Assembly: GCF_006170445.1 (NCBI RefSeq)
Contig: NZ_VCNA01000005.1
Coordinates: forward strand, 62,001-126,000
Source: Brevibacillus dissolubilis
GTDB lineage: Bacteria > Bacillota > Bacilli > Brevibacillales > Brevibacillaceae
Reading direction: 5' to 3'
DNA length: 64,000 bases
The notes under the pieces are model-generated. The model was given only the letters and a program-made list of their open reading frames with translations, was not told the origin of the DNA and did not search any database. The number at the start of each line of letters is the position of its first letter. Position 1 is the stretch's first letter. This document shows positions 29,056 through 37,299 of this stretch, in pieces. Both the position numbers and the translations under genes were made by a program.

Positions 29056-31440
29056 ATGGGGGAGCATGAAAAAGAGCAGTCGCACATTCCCGTCAGACTG
29101 AACGTTTTGTTTTTCATCGTGTTTATGTTTTTTGCCGCGATTATTCTGCGCCTTGCCTACGTCCAACTCGTGGAAGGCGAACAATATAAGCATGACCTTG
29201 AAAAATACAGCACGCGCGAACTGCCGATTCCTGCACCGCGCGGCCGCATCCTCGACACCAACGGTCAGGTGCTGGTCTCCAACAAACCAGTCTACACCGT
29301 TACCTATGTAGAGGAGCAGAACCAAGACATCGATGAAGAGCAGGTGGCAGATAAGCTTGCCAATGTGCTGATAATGGATGACGAGAAAACAGGCACAGAC
29401 AAAGACCTGCTGAAAAAGGCAATTGAACTGCAGGCCAGCTTGCCAGTCTCGTTCAAACCGGATGAAACCAACAAGCTGATCAGCATGATTACGCCAAAAC
29501 TGAACGCCTTGCCGCCGGTTACAAGCGTCTCGACGCTCCAAGACCGCGACCTGATCCGTACAGCCCTTTACATGGGGATGCGAGTCCGTTCACCGTTCAG
29601 TGACGGAGACCGCGAGACCGTCCGCAAAAAGGTCAGCGATCATGTCACCAAAGCAGGCAAAGCAGCAACCGTTAACACACAAAATGCATCTGACGCCGAG
29701 CTGCTGCATTATGTAATTCAATCCAATATCGATTATTCCATCAAGCTTGATGAAGACGAACGCGAAAGCCTCGAGAAAGAGGTCAAAGCACAGATTGCCA
29801 CACTGCCAGATGCCAATGGACTAAAAGAAAAGTCCGACATGGATCTACTACGCTACGCCAATCTGTTCGATCTCACGGTGGCGCTTCCGCTGACCGACCA
29901 ACAGCGTCAGTTCCAATGGCGCAAGATGGCGATCTTAGGCAATATGCGTTCCTATGGCGTGCCACGCTTCATCCCGCGCCGTATCAAGGAAAATGTCTCT
30001 TATAACGAAGTAGCCAAGATCGATGAACGCCGCAGCGAATATCCGGGGATCAATGTCATCGTTGAACCGATCCGTCAGATTCGCCGTGACCCAGACGGTA
30101 GTGGTTTTGCCACTCATATCTTGGGCTATATCAACCCGATCAGCCCGGAACAGCGTGATGAGTATGTCGCACAAGGCTACAGCTTCACCGACCGTGTCGG
30201 CGTGGCAGGCTTGGAGCGCTACTATGAACGCGAGCTGCGTGGGAAAGACGGGGTCTACGAAGTTCACGTCAACAAAGACTCCGAAACCGTTGAAAAGCAG
30301 GAAAAACGCCCGGCTGAACCGGGGAACGATCTGGTTCTCTCCCTCGACTGGCGCTTCCAAAGCAAAGTAGAGGACATCCTCAAAACCAACCTCGCCAAAA
30401 TGAGAACCAAGGCTGGAGATCTCAATGTGGCCCACGCCGTTGTCATGAACCCTAATACAGGAGAAGTTCTGGCGATGGCAAGCTCACCTGACTACGATCT
30501 CAATCTTCACTACAACCGCAAAGAGTTCAACAAGGTATATGACACCATGATTGCCCCAAGTGCCGAGAATAAGATGATCCGAGGAGCTTATGCACCGGGT
30601 TCGACCGCCAAGATGCTGTCGGTGATGCTCTCTCTGCAAAAAGGGCTGGTTACCCCTAACGAAACAATCTATGACCCCGGCTACTACATCGTCGGTAACG
30701 TCAAAAAACGCAACTGGAAGCTGAGCGGACACGGTAATGTCAATGCCCGCCGCGCTCTCCAGGTATCGAATAACACCTACATGTACGCGATGGCGATGCG
30801 TCTGGTCAACAGTGATAACAAGAGCTACATGACCAAATTCTCGGTCATCGACTACTACAACGCCCAGTTTGGCCTCGGCGTGAAGACAGGAATCGACCTG
30901 CCAAGCGAGCTGACCGGTTGGGAATCCCAGTACTCCTACATGGGGAACCTGGCGGACGCCTTTATCGGTCAGTACGATTCCTTCACTCCGATGCAGATTG
31001 CCCAGTATGTATCTACCATCGCCAATGGCGGCTACCGTCTGCGTCCGCATCTGGTCAAAGAAATCCGCCGCGGCACAGTAGACCCTAAGCGTCCTGGTGA
31101 GACACTTACCGTAGTCAAACCAGAAGTGCTCAACACCGTAGACATCGATCCGAAGTGGATCAAAGTGGCGCAGGAAGGTATGCGCATGGTAACGGGCCCA
31201 GGTGGTACGGCAGCCAGCACATTCAGCGGTCTGCCATTCACTGTCGCAGCCAAAACAGGTACGGCCCAAACCGGACGCGGCGCAGACAACTCGCTGATCG
31301 TCGGATACGCCCCTTACGAGAAACCGGAAATCGTGTTTGTCGTCATCGTACCGGGAGGGGGACATGGTTCGGACTCCTCTGGTCCGATCGCCCGTCAGGT
31401 TCTGGAGGCGTACCACTCCCTGTATCCATTGAACAAGTAG
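29056..31440 (+). CDS. mrdA: Class B penicillin-binding protein 2 (elongasome transpeptidase)
   Basis: 794-residue monofunctional transpeptidase that cross-links lateral-wall peptidoglycan with RodA and MreC. A single N-terminal helix (FFIVFMFFAAIILRLAY) precedes the PBP dimerisation domain (RGRILDTNGQVLVSNKPVYTV). The transpeptidase domain has the catalytic Ser516 in PGSTAK, SNN at 571-573 and KTG at 733-735. It is long for the family because of a helical insert around residues 100-280. A two-hairpin region follows, separating it from minC. Confidence 0.95.
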   Translation: MGEHEKEQSHIPVRLNVLFFIVFMFFAAIILRLAYVQLVEGEQYKHDLEKYSTRELPIPAPRGRILDTNGQVLVSNKPVYTVTYVEEQNQDIDEEQVADKLANVLIMDDEKTGTDKDLLKKAIELQASLPVSFKPDETNKLISMITPKLNALPPVTSVSTLQDRDLIRTALYMGMRVRSPFSDGDRETVRKKVSDHVTKAGKAATVNTQNASDAELLHYVIQSNIDYSIKLDEDERESLEKEVKAQIATLPDANGLKEKSDMDLLRYANLFDLTVALPLTDQQRQFQWRKMAILGNMRSYGVPRFIPRRIKENVSYNEVAKIDERRSEYPGINVIVEPIRQIRRDPDGSGFATHILGYINPISPEQRDEYVAQGYSFTDRVGVAGLERYYERELRGKDGVYEVHVNKDSETVEKQEKRPAEPGNDLVLSLDWRFQSKVEDILKTNLAKMRTKAGDLNVAHAVVMNPNTGEVLAMASSPDYDLNLHYNRKEFNKVYDTMIAPSAENKMIRGAYAPGSTAKMLSVMLSLQKGLVTPNETIYDPGYYIVGNVKKRNWKLSGHGNVNARRALQVSNNTYMYAMAMRLVNSDNKSYMTKFSVIDYYNAQFGLGVKTGIDLPSELTGWESQYSYMGNLADAFIGQYDSFTPMQIAQYVSTIANGGYRLRPHLVKEIRRGTVDPKRPGETLTVVKPEVLNTVDIDPKWIKVAQEGMRMVTGPGGTAASTFSGLPFTVAAKTGTAQTGRGADNSLIVGYAPYEKPEIVFVVIVPGGGHGSDSSGPIARQVLEAYHSLYPLNK

Positions 31441-31461
31441 CATTGATATCAGATCAGTCGT

Positions 31462-31553
31462 CAGGCGCGGAATAACGGAGTCATCCGACAACATCCGCGC
31501 CTGATTGACAGATTCACCAAATTTTCATCTGTCAAAGAGCAGGATTTTTTTCA
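31462..31553 (+). terminator. Double hairpin between pbp2 and minC
   Basis: A perfect 10-base stem (CAGGCGCGGA at 31462 with TCCGCGCCTG at 31494) is followed directly by a perfect 8-base stem (TTGACAGA at 31505, TCTGTCAA at 31528), then about seven bases and a run of seven T. It may act as a partial terminator or an RNA processing site between the two gene groups. Confidence 0.6.
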
Positions 31554-31592
31554 TAACGTGGCGAAAGGTAACGGTCGAGGTGAAACATCTCC

Positions 31593-32261
31593 ATGATGAC
31601 AAAGAGTAAGGTGACGATCAAAGGAACCAAGGATGGACTCGTGTTCTTCTTGGATGACACATGTTCCTTTGATGAGTTGGTAACCGATCTAAAGGAGAAG
31701 ATCGAGAACAGCCACCAAAAGATATTAAGCGGCCCGCTTGTCCGGGTTTCGCTCAAACTTGGGAAACGCTTCTGTACTCCTGAACAGCAGGATGAGCTCA
31801 CAAAAATTATCCGTCAAAAAGGCAACCTCGTCATTCATACGATTGATGCGGATGTGATTTCCAAAGAAGAAGCTTTGGCAGAACTATTAAAATCGAGTTT
31901 ACAAATACAGACGCAGACCGTTCGTTCGGGTCAAGTGCTCGAATACGAAGGCGATCTCTTGCTCCTTGGCGATGTGAATCCCGGAGGAACTGTGAAGTCC
32001 ACCGGCAGTATTTATGTGCTGGGGGCTTTGCGCGGAGCAGCCCATGCAGGCATCCAAGGTGACAAACAGGCGATTATCGCTTCATCTATGATGCGTCCGA
32101 CACAGCTACGGATTGCGGAGATTATCAGCCGTCCAAGCGATGAGTGGACCGAGCTGAAGGGTTCGACGGAATTTGCCTATTTGGAAGAGGATCAAATGGT
32201 TGTGGCCAAGATGAATTTTCTTCATCGTGTTCGTCCTGAGGCAAGTCGGAAGAAAACGTAA
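31593..32261 (+). CDS. minC: Septum site-determining protein MinC
   Basis: FtsZ antagonist that, with MinD, prevents polar division. At 222 residues it has the usual length. The C-terminal beta-helix domain starts near residue 105 (GQVLEYEGDLLLLGDVNPGG, STGSIYVLGALRGAAHAG) and binds MinD. The N-terminal domain is less conserved. Two tandem ATGs occur at the start. It is followed after 28 bases by minD. Confidence 0.94.
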   Translation: MMTKSKVTIKGTKDGLVFFLDDTCSFDELVTDLKEKIENSHQKILSGPLVRVSLKLGKRFCTPEQQDELTKIIRQKGNLVIHTIDADVISKEEALAELLKSSLQIQTQTVRSGQVLEYEGDLLLLGDVNPGGTVKSTGSIYVLGALRGAAHAGIQGDKQAIIASSMMRPTQLRIAEIISRPSDEWTELKGSTEFAYLEEDQMVVAKMNFLHRVRPEASRKKT

Positions 32262-32289
32262 GTGTGTTTGAAAAAGGAGAGGAAGTAAG

Positions 32290-33087
32290 TTGGGGATCGC
32301 AATTGTAGTTACTTCTGGTAAAGGCGGTGTGGGTAAAACCACAACATCCGCTAATATCGGATCGGCGCTGGCTTTGAACGGAAAAACGGTATGTATGGTC
32401 GACACGGATATCGGTTTGCGTAACCTTGACGTGATCATGGGTCTTGAAAACCGTATCATTTATGACCTGATCGATGTGGCAGAAGGCAGTTGCCGACTCC
32501 AGCAGGCCCTGATCAAAGACAAACGATTCGATGGATTATCACTTTTGCCGGCAGCGCAAACCAAAGACAAAACCGCTATTTCTCCTGAGCAGATGGACGA
32601 AATCATCACTCAGCTCAAACGTGAATTTGACTACGTGATCATCGACTGCCCAGCTGGGATCGAGCAAGGCTTCCGCAATGCCGTTGCTGGAGCAGACCAA
32701 GCGATTGTGGTCACCACTCCGGAAAAAGCAGCGGTCCGCGACGCAGACCGCATCATCGGCCTTCTCGAACGGGAAAAAGTGGGGATGCCAAAACTCATCA
32801 TTAACCGCGTGCGCTCCCACATGGTCAAAGCTGGGGACATGCTGGATGTAGAAGATATTCTGGATCTCTTAGCCATTGACTTAATCGGCGTAGTGCCTGA
32901 TGATGAATTCGTGATCAAATCCGCCAACGCAGGTGAACCCGCTGTCATGAACCACGAATCCAAAGCATCTCTGGCCTATCGCAATATTGCCCGCCGACTG
33001 CTCGGTGAATCGGTTCCACTGATGCCACTCGAAGATAAAAAAGGTGGCATGATGAGCAAATTCCGTTCTTTTTTTGGTCTTAAATAA
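32290..33087 (+). CDS. minD: Septum site-determining ATPase MinD
   Basis: Membrane-associated ParA/MinD ATPase that recruits MinC. The TTG start at 32290 follows AGGAGAGG. The 265-residue product shows the deviant Walker A SGKGGVGKTT (residues 9-18), DTDIGLRNLDVIMGLENR and DYVIIDCPAGIEQG. It ends with a short amphipathic helix (MMSKFRSFFGLK) used for membrane binding. Confidence 0.96.
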   Translation: MGIAIVVTSGKGGVGKTTTSANIGSALALNGKTVCMVDTDIGLRNLDVIMGLENRIIYDLIDVAEGSCRLQQALIKDKRFDGLSLLPAAQTKDKTAISPEQMDEIITQLKREFDYVIIDCPAGIEQGFRNAVAGADQAIVVTTPEKAAVRDADRIIGLLEREKVGMPKLIINRVRSHMVKAGDMLDVEDILDLLAIDLIGVVPDDEFVIKSANAGEPAVMNHESKASLAYRNIARRLLGESVPLMPLEDKKGGMMSKFRSFFGLK

Positions 33088-33107
33088 TAGCCGTTCGATA
33101 GATATAA

Positions 33108-33139
33108 AAAACAGGGGACGACTCCTGTTTCTTTTTTTG
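33108..33139 (+). terminator. Terminator-like hairpin between minD and rodA
   Basis: Arms AAACAGG and CCTGTTT around a short loop, followed by C and seven T, ending only a few bases before the rodA ribosome binding site GGAGGGTGAG. Read-through may still reach rodA. Confidence 0.75.
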
Positions 33140-33150
33140 GAGGGTGAGAA

Positions 33151-34284
33151 ATGGATTTAGAGAAACGACACATCAAGCAGCTGGACTGGCCGATTCTGCT
33201 GATCCTTGTTGGCTTGGGAGTATTCAGCTATCTCGGAATCAGCGGGTCAGCTGCTGGAGTGGAGATTGCCGGGAAACAGGTGATGTGGTACATCGTTGGC
33301 TTCGGTATCCTTTTGGTCTCACTCCTGTTTGATTACCGCCTGTACCGGGGACTTGCCTACATCCTCTATGGCATCGGTATCGTGCTGTTGCTCGGTGTCT
33401 TTTTTACCAAACCGATCAACAACGCAACCAGCTGGTACGACCTCGGCCCGATTCTGTTCCAACCTTCCGAAATCATGAAATTATTCACGATTTTGACTGT
33501 TGCACACTATATGGCCAAACTGGATGAAAAACCAGAAGCTAAGTTTCGGAAATTCCATCAGCTGTTGCCAGTGTGCCTCTTGATCGGCGGACCACTGTTA
33601 CTGATCCTCAAGCAGCCTGACCTTGGTACATCGCTCGTATTTACCGGTATCCTTGCAACGATGCTGACGGTCGGTGGTATCCGTTTGCGCCATGTGCTTG
33701 GATTGGGGGCTGTGATTTCCGCGTTTTTCGGATTGATGACCTTTTTGTATCATTATCATCAAAGCATTTTCTTTAAAATCATCAAAGAGTATCAATGGGA
33801 ACGGATTGTCTTCTGGATGGATCCCTATCAAGCACCGATGGACGAGGGCTTTCAGTTGATTCAATCAATCATCGCGATTGGTTCCGGACAGTTGACTGGT
33901 AAAGGAATTCACACAGCGACCCAGGCTAGTCTCAAATGGGTTCCGGTCGGCGAGAGTGACTTTATCTTTACGGTCATCGCGGAGATGATGGGCTTTATCG
34001 GCTCAGGTATGCTGATGATTCTTTTCTTTTTCTTGGTCTATCGGATGATTCGGATTGCCATGGAAACCAAAGATCCATTTGGTTCTTATGTAGTCAGCGG
34101 TGTAGTTGGGATGCTGACCTTTCAAATTTTTGAAAACATCGGAATGACGATTCAATTAATGCCGATCACGGGTATTCCGCTGCCGTTCATCAGCTACGGG
34201 GGCAGCTCGCTGCTCACCAACTTCCTCATTATCGGCATCGTGCTCAACATCGGAATGAGAAACCAAAGTCTGCGCTTTGATTAA
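33151..34284 (+). CDS. rodA: SEDS peptidoglycan polymerase RodA
   Basis: 377-residue polytopic glycosyltransferase of the SEDS family that polymerises lipid II together with PBP2. About ten helices are present, with family motifs GPILFQPSEIMKLFTILTVA, KQPDLGTSLVFTGILA and MPITGIPLPFISYGGSSLL. Its position after mreBCD-pbp2 supports RodA rather than FtsW or SpoVE, though SEDS paralogues are hard to separate by sequence alone. Confidence 0.92.
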   Translation: MDLEKRHIKQLDWPILLILVGLGVFSYLGISGSAAGVEIAGKQVMWYIVGFGILLVSLLFDYRLYRGLAYILYGIGIVLLLGVFFTKPINNATSWYDLGPILFQPSEIMKLFTILTVAHYMAKLDEKPEAKFRKFHQLLPVCLLIGGPLLLILKQPDLGTSLVFTGILATMLTVGGIRLRHVLGLGAVISAFFGLMTFLYHYHQSIFFKIIKEYQWERIVFWMDPYQAPMDEGFQLIQSIIAIGSGQLTGKGIHTATQASLKWVPVGESDFIFTVIAEMMGFIGSGMLMILFFFLVYRMIRIAMETKDPFGSYVVSGVVGMLTFQIFENIGMTIQLMPITGIPLPFISYGGSSLLTNFLIIGIVLNIGMRNQSLRFD

Positions 34285-34291
34285 AAGACGC

Positions 34292-34320
34292 GTGACAACA
34301 TAGGAAAAGTATGTTATCAT
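34292..34320 (+). promoter_or_regulatory. Sigma-A promoter of the cold-shock gene
   Basis: GTGACA (34292-34297), a 17-base spacer and TATCAT (34315-34320), each 5/6 to consensus. It begins eight bases after the rodA stop and predicts a leader of about 180 bases before the csp ATG at 34506. Confidence 0.75.
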
Positions 34321-34374
34321 CTAGGTAAGTTAACATTATTTTTACCAGAGTATTTGATGGATTGGATGATACTG

Positions 34375-34432
34375 CCGTACTTGAAGGAGATACGTCACCA
34401 TGTGATCAAATCTCCTTTAAGTACGGTTTTTT
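34375..34432 (+). promoter_or_regulatory. Leader terminator hairpin with embedded start-stop minigene (csp 5' UTR)
   Basis: Arms of 17 bases, 34375-34391 and 34410-34426, pair with a single G-U wobble around an 18-base loop and are followed by six T (34427-34432), the form of an intrinsic terminator. The upstream arm contains AAGGAG (34384-34389) and ten bases later the loop contains ATG (34400) followed at once by TGA (34403). A ribosome on this minigene would melt the upstream arm. The downstream arm's CTCCT can alternatively pair with the real csp ribosome binding site AGGAGG at 34491. An attenuator is inferred; a simple rodA terminator is the alternative. Confidence 0.65.
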
Positions 34433-34505
34433 ACAATACATAAAAGGCTCGGTAAAACAGTTAGCGGATAATGAGAGATCGATGATCTTTAGGAGGTTTT
34501 TTCAC

Positions 34506-34706
34506 ATGCAACAAGGTATCGTAAAATGGTTCAATGCAGAAAAAGGTTTTGGCTTCATCTCCGTTGAGGGTGGCGAAGATGTATTCGTACACTACAGCGC
34601 AATCCAAACCGAGGGTTTCAAAACTCTTGAAGAAGGTCAAAAAGTAGAATTCGAAATCGTTCAAGGTACTCGTGGCCCACAAGCTGCTAACGTTTCTAAA
34701 CTCTAA
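34506..34706 (+). CDS. Cold-shock protein (CspA family)
   Basis: 66-residue single-stranded nucleic-acid-binding protein with one OB-fold. It has RNP1 [10 protein letters not shown] and RNP2 VFVHYSAI, and starts [14 protein letters not shown]. The ATG at 34506 follows AGGAGG at 34491. An in-frame extension from 34362 is rejected because it runs through the leader hairpin and the ribosome binding site. It is monocistronic, with its own promoter, a long leader and a terminator. Confidence 0.96.
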   Translation: MQQGIVKWFNAEKGFGFISVEGGEDVFVHYSAIQTEGFKTLEEGQKVEFEIVQGTRGPQAANVSKL

Positions 34707-34733
34707 TTAAGAGTTTACAACTTAACCTTGATA

Positions 34734-34769
34734 AAAGGCAGTCTCTCTTCGGAGGGGCTGCCTTTTTTG
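34734..34769 (+). terminator. Intrinsic terminator after the cold-shock gene
   Basis: AAAAGGCAG pairs with CTGCCTTTT around a CTTCGG-containing loop, ending in six T. Confidence 0.88.
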
Positions 34770-34787
34770 CTATAGATGGTGGAGGGG

Positions 34788-35039
34788 TGTAGTGGAGGGA
34801 GAGACCGAGCTGGGTTTCGAGTGTAAGCCCTCTTAAAGCCCCGCAAAGGGTCGTTACTGTCCGCTTCAAAAACCTCAAAAGTGGAAGGCGGGTCAAAAAA
34901 TTTCGATGAAGCATAAACAAACGAAGGGGTTTGCCCCTATGCGGACTCGAAGAGGCCATTCCACTTTTGAGGTTTTCTCCGCTGGGTAGGGCTCCAAATG
35001 GGCATTCACTCGAAACCCAGCCCGGTCTCTCGCACTACA
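34788..35039 (-). repeat. Palindromic structured element, copy A (reverse orientation)
   Basis: Copy A of a five-member family, in reverse orientation as judged by its core. Outer arms 34799-34823 and 35007-35031 pair with one mismatch, and TGTAGTG/CACTACA extends the stem to the feature ends. A perfect 16-base inner stem joins 34871-34886 and 34959-34974. GTCCGCT at 34859 and TCCGCT at 34978 are the reverse complements of the family's AGCGGA motifs. The inner core GGGTCAA/TTGCCCC (34890 and 34931) pairs with one mismatch. No plausible gene lies inside. Confidence 0.85.
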
Positions 35040-35304
35040 GGGAGAAAAGAAATGATTTAGAAAGCGGAGACTGTAAAGAAAAAGATCCGCAAACAAAGAT
35101 CGTATACAAACACAAACCAGCTTCCCAAAAAGCTCTGTAATCCGATTCAATCGCTCATCATCTAACAAACTAATTGACCCATCAATCTTCTCATCTACTC
35201 ACACTCCCGCTCCAGAACCCTCTCTCTTGTCCTTTGCCCCGAATCTTTCCTCCCCGAATCCTCCCACACAATATCCCATTCCCGCCACCAACGATGACTG
35301 CCTT
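35040..35304. other. Non-coding gap between elements A and B
   Basis: No start with a ribosome binding site and no recognisable product. The right half is pyrimidine-rich. TTTGCCCCGAAT at about 35232 resembles the family core and could be a remnant, but the surrounding stems are missing. Confidence 0.5.
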
Positions 35305-35526
35305 GAGAGAGGAGATGGAGGCCGGGACGTGCCTTTTAGAACCCTCACCCAGCGGAGAATGTTCTACTGGGACATTCTCCATCGAATATGCTTCCGGGGC
35401 AAACTTCAATCATCCCCGAGTAAACCTTTTTTGCCCCTGCTCCCAGTAGAACATACGCAGCGGACATCCCTCTCTTCTCCGAAGAGGGTTCTACTACGGC
35501 ACATCCCGGTCTCCATCTCCTCTCTC
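35305..35526 (+). repeat. Palindromic structured element, copy B
   Basis: Outer stem: GAGAGAGGAGATGGAG at 35305 pairs perfectly with its complement ending at 35526, and CCGGGA/TCCCGG and GTGCC/GGCAC extend it inward with two mismatches. Second stem: TAGAACCCTC (35337) with GAGGGTTCTA (35484). AGCGGA follows at 35351 and AGCGGAC at 35459. Third stem: a perfect 14-base pairing of 35359-35372 with 35441-35454. Core GGGGCAA (35396) pairs with TTGCCCC (35431). It ends 12 bases before a candidate spoIVFA promoter. Confidence 0.85.
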
Positions 35527-35538
35527 ACCCCCGCCACG

Positions 35539-35566
35539 TCATATTCCCCCCAGACAAGCATAGACA
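35539..35566 (+). promoter_or_regulatory. Candidate sigma-E promoter for spoIVFA-spoIVFB
   Basis: TCATATT (35539-35545) fits the sigma-E -35 (KMATATT). CATAGACA (35559-35566) after 13 bases resembles the -10 (CATACANT). spoIVF genes are mother-cell sigma-E genes in Bacillus. The predicted start lies about 30 bases upstream of the GTG. Confidence 0.5.
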
Positions 35567-35601
35567 TATACTACATAGCATGTCTCAAAGGGGTGGATAC
35601 C

Positions 35602-36396
35602 GTGTTTAATGAAATTGACCGCATCAGAGAGCGACGGCGTGAGCGCAAAGAGCAGATCATTTTGCAGACAAGAGACAGTTTTCCGCCATTTATGGACGAG
35701 TTGCACGACCCCATTGAAGATCGGTATACACCGGCAACGTATGATGATTTTTTCCGTTCTGGTAAAAAACAGCAACCAGTCCGCCCGCCGCAGGAAGTGC
35801 TGGGCATTCAGGTCTTTTTCTCATTGGTGCTCGTTGGGGTGGCCTATGTCATGTTCCAGACCCAAGTAGCCGTTCCCGAACCATGGAAGCAGACGGCCCG
35901 TGACGTACTGACCCGAGACTTCAATTTTCAAGGGGTAGCAGACTGGTACGAAGCCAGATTTGGTACGGCCCCGACGGTATTACCTGTGTTGTCTGAGAAA
36001 AAGACGACCGTACCAGCTACCACGGTGGCACCTGTCCCCGAAAAATGGCAGACCCCGGCTGAATGGAAGCTGGTCAAAGCCTACGACCCGCAAAGTGCGA
36101 AGATGGTAGTAGACACCGGACTACAGGGACAGGTGATCACGGGAGAAGACGGCTGGGTGATTGCAGTGGAGGAAAAGCCTGGATTTGGCTTGACCGTGGT
36201 TGTCCAGTATGCGAGTGGACGGGAGATCTGGTTTGGCAATCTGGAGTCGACCAACCGCCAAGCCAATGACTGGCTCAAGCAGGGGGACACGATCGGTTTG
36301 GCCAAGGTTTTCCAAGAGAATGCCCGCTATCTGTTTCTTGCGATGAAGCAGAATGGCAAACCTCAGAACCCGGCGGACGTGGTAGCCCTTGATTGA
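35602..36396 (+). CDS. spoIVFA: Stage IV sporulation protein FA (SpoIVFA)
   Basis: Mother-cell outer-forespore-membrane protein that holds and controls the SpoIVFB protease. The start is GTG at 35602, after AAAGGGGTGG; a much longer open frame from 35227 runs through repeat element B and is rejected. The 264-residue product has a charged N-terminus (FNEIDRIRERRRERKEQ), one helix (IQVFFSLVLVGVAYVMF, near 75-91) and a C-terminal LytM/M23-like domain (GLTVVVQYASGREIWFGNLE) lacking metal ligands. It overlaps spoIVFB by eight bases. Confidence 0.9.
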   Translation: MFNEIDRIRERRRERKEQIILQTRDSFPPFMDELHDPIEDRYTPATYDDFFRSGKKQQPVRPPQEVLGIQVFFSLVLVGVAYVMFQTQVAVPEPWKQTARDVLTRDFNFQGVADWYEARFGTAPTVLPVLSEKKTTVPATTVAPVPEKWQTPAEWKLVKAYDPQSAKMVVDTGLQGQVITGEDGWVIAVEEKPGFGLTVVVQYASGREIWFGNLESTNRQANDWLKQGDTIGLAKVFQENARYLFLAMKQNGKPQNPADVVALD

Positions 36397-37228
36397 ACGT
36401 TGGACCGGGGGTATCAGCATAAGGATTCACCTCCTCTTTTGGGCCGTGATCGGGCTATCGGTGGCCGCGGGATATTTCATTGAGACGCTGACACTGTTCG
36501 TCATCGTGATCATCCACGAGCTTGGGCACGTCGCCGCCGCACGGGAGCTGGGATGGCGGGTGACAGAGGTGCAGCTGCTGCCATTTGGCGGAGTAGCGAC
36601 GATGGAAGAGACCTCGTTTGACCCGCTGGATGAAGTCGTCGTGGCACTGGCCGGTCCGTTTATGAATATCCTGATGATCTTTTTCTCCCTCGTGTTCTGG
36701 AAGCTGGGGATCTGGTCCTTGGAGTGGACACAGTTTTTTATGAAAAGCAACATCATGATCGCTGGATTCAACCTGCTCCCGATCTGGCCGCTGGACGGGG
36801 GACGGATTGTACAGGCGGTTTTGTGTCTGATTCTTCCGTTTCGCCAAGCTGTTCTGGCATCTTTTCTGGCCAGCAGTATGTTGGCTGCGACCATGCTTGG
36901 CATCGGCATTTATTTTCTTCATCTTAATATCATCGCGGTGGCTAGCTACCTGATTGTCACCAACGGGCAAGCCTATCTGCGGTTCCCGTTTCAATTCATC
37001 CGCTTTCTCGTCAAAAAATACACCCACCCACCCAATCTGGATAAAATGCGTTCGATCACTATCCCGCCCGATTCGACGATCCTGCAGGCGGCCGAGCGGA
37101 TTCACAAGGCGGATTATCACCTGTTTTACATCCGCGGTCATGGAGGTGGAATGCTGCCGGAGGAAGAGCTGTTGCAAGCCCTGCTGTACAAACAAAAACC
37201 AGACTGGCCTGTTTTGCACCTGCTCTGA
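36389..37228 (+). CDS. spoIVFB: Stage IV sporulation intramembrane metalloprotease SpoIVFB
   Basis: M50-family intramembrane protease that in Bacillus cleaves pro-sigma-K. The TTG start at 36389 overlaps spoIVFA. The 279-residue product has HELGHVAAARELGW near residue 44 (HExxH zinc site), a downstream LLPIWPLDGGRI motif supplying the third ligand Asp, and about five helices. A cytoplasmic C-terminal CBS-like segment (IPPDSTILQAAERIHKADYH) follows. Coupling with spoIVFA supports the assignment. Confidence 0.94.
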   Translation: MIERWTGGISIRIHLLFWAVIGLSVAAGYFIETLTLFVIVIIHELGHVAAARELGWRVTEVQLLPFGGVATMEETSFDPLDEVVVALAGPFMNILMIFFSLVFWKLGIWSLEWTQFFMKSNIMIAGFNLLPIWPLDGGRIVQAVLCLILPFRQAVLASFLASSMLAATMLGIGIYFLHLNIIAVASYLIVTNGQAYLRFPFQFIRFLVKKYTHPPNLDKMRSITIPPDSTILQAAERIHKADYHLFYIRGHGGGMLPEEELLQALLYKQKPDWPVLHLL

Positions 37229-37252
37229 AATTTGGGTCGGTGCTTTTTTTGT
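37216..37252 (+). terminator. Weak terminator-like hairpin at the end of spoIVFB
   Basis: GCACC at 37216, inside the end of spoIVFB, can pair with GGTGC just before a run of seven T. The stem is only five bases with a long loop, so termination would be partial. Confidence 0.35.
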
Positions 37253-37299
37253 TGTACAATAGGAGGGATGTGCATACACCCCCGAGGAGGAAAACGGTT

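Noticed and set aside
34362-34505. N-terminal extension of the cold-shock protein
   Set aside because: It covers the leader hairpin and the AGGAGG site; cold-shock proteins of this family are about 66 residues.
35227-35601. N-terminal extension of SpoIVFA
   Set aside because: It runs through palindromic element B and the candidate promoter, and a GTG with a good ribosome binding site exists at 35602.
37240-37299. Earlier TTG start for RNase G
   Set aside because: The added residues overlap the ribosome binding site GAGGAGG at 37284; homologues start at about the KQIVVNVEP segment.
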